This document shows positions 55,301-64,000 of a DNA stretch of 64,000 nt, piece by piece. Position 1 is the first letter of the stretch. Every line of letters starts with the position of its first letter. The notes under the pieces were generated by a model. It did not search any database. It was not told the DNA's origin and saw only the letters and a program-made list of their open reading frames with translations. The stretch is from NCBI RefSeq assembly GCF_910592395.1, contig NC_088312.1, forward strand, positions 2,540,001 to 2,604,000. The letters run 5' to 3'. The stretch is from Lineus longissimus. Taxonomy: Eukaryota > Nemertea > Pilidiophora > Heteronemertea > Lineidae. The position numbers were made by a program, and so were the translations under genes.

Positions 55301-55959
55301 ATGGTCTTGAGGTGACCAATATACACAGGTTACTGGGTGGTGTTTGATTCAGCCATAGATATATACATGTACCTCGTGCAAGCTTGAATAGTTCAATTGG
55401 TGTACTGCGAGATGGGATTTTCCACCCAAGAGCCCAAACTACACAAAAAGAAAACAGAAAAATCTCAAACTTCTCCTGGTCTGCTGTCTGGAAACTTGAG
55501 ACACTTTTTCAAAATCTTTATCGATGATGATGCATGATAATGAGATCAAACACTGTGTAATGAAATTGGAGGCAAAAACATGCGCTATCTTGTTGAGGTC
55601 GTTGCATTGTTGTTTTCCTCTCTAAAAATAATAGACACTGATATTTCATCTCTAAGAGTCGAATCAAATTCCCCTTTCAACAAAAATTCTTGCACTAAAA
55701 TTAAACTCACACCGAAAAAAGAATGATGTTATCTGCATTGCCGAAATTTTATTCGTCATGTTCTGTGATTGAAACTAAATAGAATTGAAACTTGAGGTGA
55801 ATGAAGATTTTATCATGATACCTTAAAATGTATCAGTTGTCATTTTTAATGAGAAATTTACAATTTTTGACAAATTAGCTTGAGATGTGCATTTTTTGTC
55901 ACTTCACGATCTTGCATACTAATGGTCAGCTTCACTTACCTTGGCATAGCTTTTTTTCC

Positions 55960-56200
55960 GAGATAGCGCACGGGGTGAAATGGTTTAATAGTGTAAAGAT
56001 TGGCGATCGGTAAACCGGGCGCGGGCATTGCCGTCACAGCCCAGCTAACACTGCTAGCTGCTATCCCGATATTGCTAATACTTGAAATTTATGCTAGTTG
56101 GTGACCAGCCAGTGCCCAGGAGAGTGTTATCTGTGCTAGCACTGCTGCTGTCATAACAGATACGGACGCTACCCAGGGAATTGGAACGCTAACCTTTAGA
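55960..56200. other. GC-richer block beside a minus-strand splice donor
   Basis: Composition rises across this block (accgggcgcgggcattgccg and several gctagc words). Just left of it the minus strand has AAG followed by GTAAGTG (donor complement near 55935-55940). An exon ending there would read backwards through 55945-56000, but the frames are short and unrecognised. Regulatory DNA or a non-coding exon is as likely. Confidence 0.2.
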
Positions 56201-57336
56201 AAATGAACCGATGCTTTGAAGCGAGGAAGGGTAAAGAAAAGGAGAAAGCATCAGTCGTCCGGCAGAGATAAATCCAATGTTCAGCTTTTAAGGAATATTT
56301 CATGGATCAAAATAATCAATGTTGATATCCTTACATGTAGATTTCAATAAATTTACAACTCGGACAGCGTAAAATCTCATTAAACCATGGCCTTCTTTAA
56401 AGGTCACCCATCACGACTTACGAGGCATCAAGATAAAATTTCCAATAATGTCCATCAGCAACAAAGTAAACTGTCCTGAAGTAATGATTCCAGATGATTT
56501 CGTAGCTATCTTGCTCAAAAGGAAGACCCACAAATGGCTATTCTAGTTAAATTTAGTTGACGGGAGTAACGGATATTTTAGTTCGCTTCGTCTTTGGGTT
56601 ATGTCAAGGAAGAGGTCCGCAGGTGTCTTCATGAATTGGGTATCCAATGAAGTTGTCAACACGTGGCAGAATAGATAAACAAGAAAATAATGGATGTCCC
56701 ACCAGCAAAATTGGACAAAAGTTCTGAAAAGGATGCGCTCGATGATGAAACGGGTAACGGGCTTGTTTGAGTAGATGCACCCTGGTCATCCTTCGAGGCG
56801 TTGCAACATCACGTACCACGCTGACCGGGGAAGGGAAAACGTGCCTTCATCACGATTTCTCTCCCAGGTCACGGCACCGATGTTAGGGACAATAGTAGAC
56901 GCACGATGGTCAACTGTCCCCCGACCTTATGCCCTCATTGAAAACAAGGTACGAAAATACAGGCAGGGTATTCAAACCCTTATGTTCCAAAACGTCTAAT
57001 TTGTAAATCTGTAATTTAGATGGAGAGGGTGCTTGACGACCCCGCCTCTGCGAGATGACACGAGAAGGCACACCAGAAATAACTCCCAACATTGTTCTTG
57101 GTTCATCACTAGAACAATGATACCGAGGTCTGGCGTGCAGAACAAATTTTCGCTTGTCAAATTGAAATTCCCATTGTTTCCTTCTTTCAGACAGCGGCAT
57201 TCCTTTGTTTTTCTCGTTTGAGAAACTTTCAAATTAAATCAAAATCTTGCTGCTGTCCTGTCCTGTCGCACGTTAGAATTTCTCTTCCCATTGGAAAGTT
57301 TCTCCTCATTGGTGAAGTACATGTATATTCGTTGAC

Positions 57337-57370
57337 CATCGTCATCGTCATTGCCATCATCATCATCATT
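57337..57370. repeat. ATC/GTC-type trinucleotide microsatellite
   Basis: Run of catcgtcatcgtcattgcca followed by catcatcatcatcatt. It explains the Asp-rich and Ile-rich frames overlapping it on either strand. Confidence 0.88.
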
Positions 57371-59494
57371 TCTGCAGTTAGACCAGTAGTTCATCAACTG
57401 TTCTGTTTGTCCACCTCGTAATACCAAGTTATCATCTCTAGCACCTAAATGACTTCTGGCCATCTTCTGATTACCGAGCTCATTCCATCTTGGCACCAAA
57501 TCAAACTTGGCTCCACTAATCTCATGTTGTCATTTAGGAATCAAACTTCATTTTATCGTCTCTCCAATGCAATTTATTAGACATCGAGATCCTTTATCTA
57601 ATAGCATGAAAATCCCCGATAATAAAATGTGCTTAATTAATAGTAATTTACTCTGGCGGTTGGGTCGTTTGGTTGTATACCACGCGGCGGGGATAATGAA
57701 AGAGGTGAAGCAAACACTGGCCTCATCATTCGAGAACTAAGTTAGATTTATCGTGTACGTGGCTTCACATTTATTTCTGGGGCTCCCAGCGCAGAAGCAA
57801 TCTTGGCGATGATGTTAGAAAGGGGTATTACCTCTAGCTAAATCCTGGGGAGATCTAATGGAAACTGGCTTGCCAGAATTATGCCTGGGCACGTCTCGCC
57901 GAAGTTGGATGGTTCCCGCGATGGGTGCAGTACTGAAGAAAACAGATGGTCTTCTACCAATGTTTCATCAACAACTGCTCAGGGATTAACATCATCCTGA
58001 CACAGACTAAGCAAATGTAACTTTTGCCAAGTGAAAAACTCCAATCAGTGCAGAGATTACATTGAATGCTGTACTGCACTCAACAACGTATGCTACTTCC
58101 GGTGACGTCAAGAGGCCAGATTGTTCGTCTGGTGTAAACTGGGTCCGCGTAATTCGAAATTAAAAAGATGAAGAAAAAAAGCATCAATGAATGCATTTCT
58201 TTGGTTAAGACCCGCCGTTGTTTTTCTGCGGCTGCGTTCGTGACACGAGACAAGAACTACAAAGCCTTTGATTCAAGAAATTAGACACCGCCGTCTGGTC
58301 TTTTTCGTTTCGTGCCTAATGCGCCAGAAACTACTGATGACAAAATTCAAAAGGCGAATACCCAGTATCATTTAGCATTTCAGTTCAGTTCAATTTTGTC
58401 AGAATTCTAATGTTGCATTGTAATTAGCGTTAGGAATTGTTTCACGCGCTTCAAGGCCAGTTTTAGAACATGCGAAACGCGTGCCGAACTGACAAAAAAA
58501 CCGCTTTTGTTCTTGTGCGGTCACGGACCTGTGTGTGGTGCGGTATTTTCATATTTGATTTAAGAGATGTTGTCATCAGGGTCACGCACATGCAATGATG
58601 GCACGGACACTATGAGAGTCTCAACCTGATACAATACAAGGTCAACGAATGTAAGTCTAAATCAAAGCAAATACAGATTGTTGTGCCGAAATCTCTTTTG
58701 CTTGACAGTATTTGAATTAAAGCAACCATTTCATCTTGATATATCATTGAAATTGTATATATTGGACTATATATAATGGTCCTCTTGGCAACAACGGACA
58801 AAATATCATTGAAGCCATTCGTCACAAACATTACTACTATAGAGCACATCGTCATTTATGAGTATTTCTCGTTCACGAGCAACCCTGTTGGGCCGATGTC
58901 GGTAATGCATTCAGTGCACGTAAGGGTCATTTAGAATTCAGAAAACTGAATAAAGATTCTAGTTCTTCTAATCCGCCAGGATGGTGCCCCATTTGTTGTG
59001 TCAACGCATCAAGAGGTAAAAACATCAAACCATCTCAGAAGAAAATGGTATTCATCCTCAACCCAGGGTGCCCTTATTTATGCCACTTTATCACAATCAA
59101 ACACAACTTAGTTTACTAAATCGTCTTTGTTAATTCATATAAATGTCTAATATATGAGATACGGCATTTATAAGAAGACTATTTGCTTCTTTCTTGTCAT
59201 CCATTGACGCAGAGTGTAAGACGAACAGGAAGACCACCGATTAGCAGATCGTCCTAGTTCCGGTGTTTAAGTCACGCGCTTTGTGCGGTAACACGTGAGA
59301 ACCAACGAGATCAAAACTGACCAAATAAATCTCAATTCTCCGACTCATCAGTGTAGTAAGAGGGTGATCAGGGATGGCCTCTTGCTGAGAAAACCGCAGG
59401 GGATTACATCATGTCATGGCTTCATCATCGAGGACAATGAGAGGTGTGAATATTGCTTAGGTTATTGAACAGCGTCACAAAGACGATGGCACCA

Positions 59495-59537
59495 ATCTTC
59501 AAAGTAATTTTTCCCAGGTTTCCGTCGATAAACGAAG
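59495..59537 (-). repeat. 43-nt segment shared with 61104-61147, left copy
   Basis: On the minus strand, cttcgtttatcgacggaaac ctgggaaaaattactttgaagat matches the right copy with two substitutions and one single-base indel in the A run. The frame that reads FIDGNLGK here is shifted after the A run relative to the right copy, so if this was coding it is a decayed duplicate. Confidence 0.75.
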
Positions 59538-61086
59538 AAAGTGATGCAGGTGCATCAAAATAACATTTGACGTACACTGTGGGTGTATATACGTGTGGCC
59601 TTCTGGAACAACGCGAACCCTTTAATATTGCAAGACCCTTCATCTCACGTCATCTTTTTACAAAATTGATTCATTTCGTTTTTCATTTCACCTGACGAAC
59701 ACGGGCCACAATATCAAACTTAAAACAGCCTTTTTCATTGAATTAGCGTTGCCTTATGTTATGGATCTGGGATTGTCTTGCCTTAGGTTTACTCAGATTG
59801 GGAATCAGATAGCCCTTGCTGAGATATGATTCAATTAATAGGAATATGTCCACAGTAACCATGATGGTTGTCTAGCTTGATATAATAACTTGCAATTTAC
59901 CCAACCACTTCCTCCAGAAAGCCAGTCCACTCCAACAAGACCTTGCTGTGTTGTGTAGCAACTGATGGAAAGAACAAGTCGTAAGTTAAAGTTCCCTCCG
60001 AGGGCACCGTCACTAATCAGGAGTTTAGTTTCATCTTTAATCTGATTTTCAATAAAGCTTTTGCTTTACGTGGAAACAGCTGAATAATGGCTGAGACCGT
60101 CAAAATGTGGGGATCATTCTTTGATAATCCTTTCGTGGCATTACTGATTCGGGTAAATCTTGGTATTAGATTAATGGATATTTTGTGTGTGTAATATCTG
60201 CTGACGGAGAGGAAATCCTTATTCTCGAGGTGACTTCTTCTTTTTTAACAGTAAAATCACCTCAGGACCACAATCTCCTTTACCGTTAAATCATTACTTG
60301 CACTAACTGGTACTTCCTTTGAAATATTTTCTGAAGGTTTGTCCTATTACATTGATTGAAATGTAATTCATAATATTGAAATCGTGCTTGGGTGGTTTAT
60401 TATTTGACCTTGAGAAACCATCGTGACGTATGGTAGTGTTGAAGAGGGAGAAATTGTTGTCTCGACGTGGGTCACTCTAAGTGATGGCTCGCATTACCTT
60501 GTTGAGACTAGCAAAATACCCAGGTGAGTCCTCATCTTAGCAACACCCTGTTTGGCACGTGCCAGAGACAGGTAGCACCCAAGGTCTGCAGTCGATCCTT
60601 CACCATCTTCGAAGAAAAAAACGTGATGTTGTCACGTTGGTGATAATTAGGGCGAACGATGTAAACATTAGATCTGTCGTGGAAGCCATCACGCCTTTTT
60701 GAGGGTCTACTCAAGGAAAATAGCCAGGACCTACTCCGCCGAGAGTAGGCTACAGACGTGATCGGTTACGGCTCAAAGCCGTCCGCGAGGCTGCTTGGTC
60801 ACGCCCGGGCCTGATGGAGGAGAGATATGGCTAACTCACAGACAGCTGAAGCCATACCCATAGCTTAACAGGGTTAGATCAAACAGAGAAGGTGCTGATC
60901 CATCAAATGGAACAGGGCTTGATGTTCGGACTAGTTGATTGAGTATCAACAATTAGAAGAGATCGAACTACAATCGTATGATGAGTAAGCAATGGTTGAT
61001 ATTCTTCAATTCAATCAGGCTGTACTCACACTCGGAGAAGAACATTTGAAAGGTTCGCTTCACAAAATATTGCAAGATTAACTTAC

Positions 61087-61157
61087 CGAAGTTTCATAAA
61101 GGCATCTTCGAAGTAATTTTTTCCCAGGTTTCCGTCCATAAACGAAGCATCGTCCAT
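61087..61157 (-). CDS. Candidate short minus-strand coding exon, unknown protein
   Basis: From an ATG (complement of 61155-61157) the minus strand reads 23 codons, MDDASFMDGNLGKNYFEDAF then MKL. It meets a strong GTAAGT donor (complement of 61081-61086) in phase 2. An in-frame stop lies three codons upstream of the ATG and no acceptor is obvious there, so it would be an initiating exon. I do not recognise the peptide. The 71-base length makes chance plausible, and the shared repeat within it argues for caution. Confidence 0.2.
61104..61147 (-). repeat. 44-nt segment shared with 59495-59537, right copy
   Basis: Same orientation as the left copy and about 1.6 kb away. Similarity stops abruptly on both sides, so it is either a small dispersed repeat or a piece of a duplicated exon. 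It lies inside the candidate minus-strand exon at 61087-61157. Confidence 0.75.
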
Positions 61158-63763
61158 TAAAAATTAAAGGCACCGTTTGTGCTGGCGAAGTTCCGCCTAA
61201 CGCGCCCCCTTGTGATGCCTGCTGTGTTTCCCAATTTGCATATTTTTGAGACCAGATCTTTCTCGCGCAAAACTCACCCAAGAAAAACAGTCTTATTGAT
61301 TAATCAGCATCCGGGGAGCATTTTACACATGCAGCAAATAGTCATAAATCTTCAGGTAAAAAAGACACGGTTTAAGAAACCGTAAAAAATCAGAGCTTCA
61401 GAACGATTCATTGGGCCATTGTGCCATGACTGCCTATCAAAGGTTCGGATGATATATGAGGACAGAGGCAGAATCGGAAGGGGCTGCTCGCAGGTGGTCA
61501 CAATAAGCAAAACAACGCCCGACAAAGGGGGCACAGTCGGGCCGAGCAAGAGCAAACTGTTCAATTCAGCATGGCATCGTGGTCTAAAGAATGTGCGGAG
61601 GCGGGAGGTTCTGGCCACACAAGTGAAGGTAGTGTTGGACCAAGGATATGGGCAATGCGCAGCTGCGAAAGCCATGACCCTTGCTACAGGTTCTTTACTT
61701 TCCTTTTCAAAGAAATCAGAGTGGACGTCTATGATTCTTCTTTGACGAAGAAGTAGAACTTATTAGTCTCTTCAGATAAAACATATCAGTAGAAAATGCT
61801 TAAAGATGAAATATTTGAATTTCATTTCTTCATGTTACATGCATCTGCTTTTTAAACGTATTTAAATGGTGTATGGATTATCACGAACCTGATTGGACAC
61901 AATATCGCGTTACCATGACAGCCATCTTATCTACGTGGTCAGGCTTAAACTGAAACCACAAGCAGAGGACCAGCAAAATAGTGCTGGATATTCAGGGAGT
62001 AAGAGCACAAGCATCCTTACTTATCAGGCCATTCTTACTCTTATCGGAAACATCCATATGGATTGAGTCATGTTGTAGACCCTGTTTGCGAGAGGATGCA
62101 ATATAAGTTATCAAGACTTCAGTCGTAACACAGGATTTACCTCGAGTCGCAGATAGCACCATGTTAACAAGCTATAAAAACCGTCCTCATAACGATGTCG
62201 GCCTTAAAAGCTTTGATGCAAGTCCTAACATAGTGGTTTCAACTCACTGTTTGAGGTAAGCATAAGAATATCGCAATGAGAACTTCGGCCCATGTTTGAA
62301 AGGTTTATCATAGCTTTCGTACCTCAAAATACGCCATCTTGAGTAATTTGCATATGGCAGCCTCGGTTTGGGAAATGTAAATATTGGAGAAGTAATAAAC
62401 TCCGAATTGACACTGGTTGGGTACACAGTACTATTGCAACAACAAACATCACACAGAAATGGATTTTAAAATGCACCGGCTGTGCTGTTCTTTTTGAATA
62501 AATTTGAAACAATGTCATGCAGTGGTATTGCACACATTTTTATATCAGTTCAAGTTGAATCGAAATTGTCTTCCTGAAATTGAATGTTTAAGTAATGCTT
62601 TCTTATTCGCACTCTTGGTGCTAAGCAAATCTTCAAAGATGAAAGGACCGCGCTGTTGACTAAATTATTGATATTTTGAGTGTGCAATATTTTGAGACCT
62701 CTAGCCTGAATGTATAACCTAAAATGAAGGCCATGTGACCATTTTGGTTGAGAGTTGTATGTTCGTCCTTAGAATCTGAAAATTACTCTAGGTTTGATGG
62801 TACCCCAAATTGAAGATACTTTAACAGATAAGTATCGAAATCGCTTTGGCTTGAAACCACATGCGTATGAAAATACTAAAATTCTACAAGAACAGTTGTG
62901 CTTGACATGTGTTGATATAGAAACTTCCGCCAATTTTGATCAATTTGGGGATCATCCCAAAATAAAGCGAAGTCAAAAGAAACTGGCTTTTTAAAAAAAT
63001 TTGGTGGGAAGGGAATACATTGATACTTTAGAAGCAGAAAAAAGGCAAAAATCGATGTTAATCTATGATACATGTAGTTGAATTAGGACTTCGTCAGTGT
63101 TTAGTATGATACTAGAAGGGAAGATCAAGTCTCCTGATGGCAGGAACTAAGAACGGTAGCTTTTGAATTTTAATTGGTCTTGAGATTTTCCCTCATCGCG
63201 GTATGTGAACAGAATTCCAATCCGTTATTTTATACTTTTAATTAGTCTTTCCATGTTTGAAATGGACATGTGGTGATGCAGGGATCAATAGATGCGTGTT
63301 TGAACAAACGACTCAGGTTTCAGAATACAAGTATTTAAATAATGATTATTGTTTAAATTTGAAATGTATCTGGATCGAAATCAAAACATATAGACTTTAA
63401 CTTGCTCTGTCAAATGGAATAGACATGATGATAGTTCGTTTAATTTGTTTAATGATTGGCTACATGTATTTTTTTACCGTCACTATAACTTATTTAAAAC
63501 ATGTGGTGTGTATTCCTCTGCGGTCATCTGTTCCTTGCGAAGATAGAAACCCTGTATGTACTTAACCATACAACATAAAGCCGTTCAAGGAGGAAAATGT
63601 AATGAGACGCAAATTCAAAAGAAAATAAAGAGACCCTCCCTTAAAAATGTTCGGCGCAGGTGTGAAATTTTCACTTAAAACATCTTTGACATAGATTTTA
63701 ACATTCATTTGAAAAGGCAGAAAAAAATTAACTCTTAGATATTACTCGTTCTTCATTTCGCTA

Positions 63764-63907
63764 TTACTGCATTGTGACCGTGTTGTTCGAGTATCCGCCC
63801 CTCCTTGCGTTGTCATCGCCCCAGGCTACATTCGTCCTAGCGCCGCTGGTCCAAGGCACGGGAGTCCCCGTAACCGCCTCGGGGTCCGGGGTCGACGACT
63901 TGAAAAC
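63764..63907 (-). CDS. Candidate last coding exon of an unidentified minus-strand gene
   Basis: On the minus strand, after acceptor-like gttgatttgcag, an open frame of 47 codons begins VFKSSTPDPE, continues through PWTSGARTNVAWGDDN, and ends GGYSNNTVTMQ followed by two stops in a row (TAA, TAG). The stretch is distinctly G+C-rich compared with the A+T-rich DNA to its left. Composition rises exactly at the frame and drops at the stop, as at an exon/3'UTR border. The tail is polar and Ser/Thr/Asn-rich, like a cytoplasmic C-terminus, but I do not recognise the family. A + strand frame (63774-63962) overlaps it and is judged a shadow because it ignores the acceptor and the composition step. If real, the gene lies mostly right of the window and opposes sim. 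Confidence 0.38.
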   Translation of the reverse strand, partial: VFKSSTPDPEAVTGTPVPWTSGARTNVAWGDDNARRGGYSNNTVTMQ

Positions 63908-64000
63908 CTGCAAATCAACGAGCGCTTTTCCTTGGCATGGTACGCGACAACATTGTTTCTAATTTGAGGGGTGTGGTAGCAATTTCTCGCCTGATTTGCG

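Noticed and set aside
60420-60523. + strand frame (VEEGEIVVSTWVTLSDG...) ending at a GTGAGT donor
   Set aside because: The donor is strong and the peptide looks protein-like, but no acceptor precedes it, an in-frame stop is close upstream, and no family is recognised.
63774-63962. + strand 62-codon frame at the right end
   Set aside because: It overlaps the minus-strand candidate exon, which better fits the acceptor, the composition step and the double stop.

Overview
This is animal nuclear DNA. It is A+T-rich and almost gene-free by length, with short chance reading frames, tandem repeats and tRNA-derived repeats. It shows none of the dense gene packing, operons or ribosome-binding sites of a bacterium or phage. 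Two short palindromic words recur far above expectation: TACATGTA (about 30 sites by eye) and AGGCCT-centred words such as TAGGCCTA. My impression, from general familiarity rather than a search, is that these are typical of marine invertebrate genomes (echinoderms, hemichordates, molluscs, brachiopods). I cannot name the species.

One coding exon is certain. On the + strand, 36916-37097 holds the start codon and the complete basic helix-loop-helix domain of a single-minded (SIM) class bHLH-PAS transcription factor, between a good splice acceptor and a phase-1 donor. The next coding exon, which should open the PAS region, was not found in the remaining 26.9 kb. The first coding intron is therefore very long, or that exon lies beyond the window. 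About 10 kb upstream, a GC- and CpG-rich block (roughly 26.74-27.18 kb) carries two strong + strand donors and is the best candidate for the promoter and untranslated leader exons. I saw no other convincing protein-coding gene upstream of the bHLH exon.

Layout: 1-7.8 kb, featureless A+T-rich DNA. 7.8-8.9 kb, a direct repeat. 9-21 kb, non-coding with microsatellites. 21.27-21.83 kb, two tRNA-like box B elements. 22-26.7 kb, non-coding. 26.74-27.18 kb, candidate SIM promoter and leader. 27.2-33.4 kb, non-coding. 33.47-33.92 kb, a 43-bp satellite of about ten units, each with the same two homeodomain-like words. 34.63-35.41 kb, two successive duplications, the first tRNA-derived. 36.92 kb, the SIM bHLH exon. 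37.1-63.7 kb, presumed intron with a 76-bp tandem duplication, hairpins, and GC-balanced blocks that could be enhancers. Near the right end are a weak candidate minus-strand exon at 61.09-61.16 kb, which shares a 43-nt segment with 59.5 kb, and a better candidate minus-strand terminal exon at 63.76-63.91 kb.

The window reads as the regulatory surroundings of a developmental transcription factor. I found no new multi-gene system.
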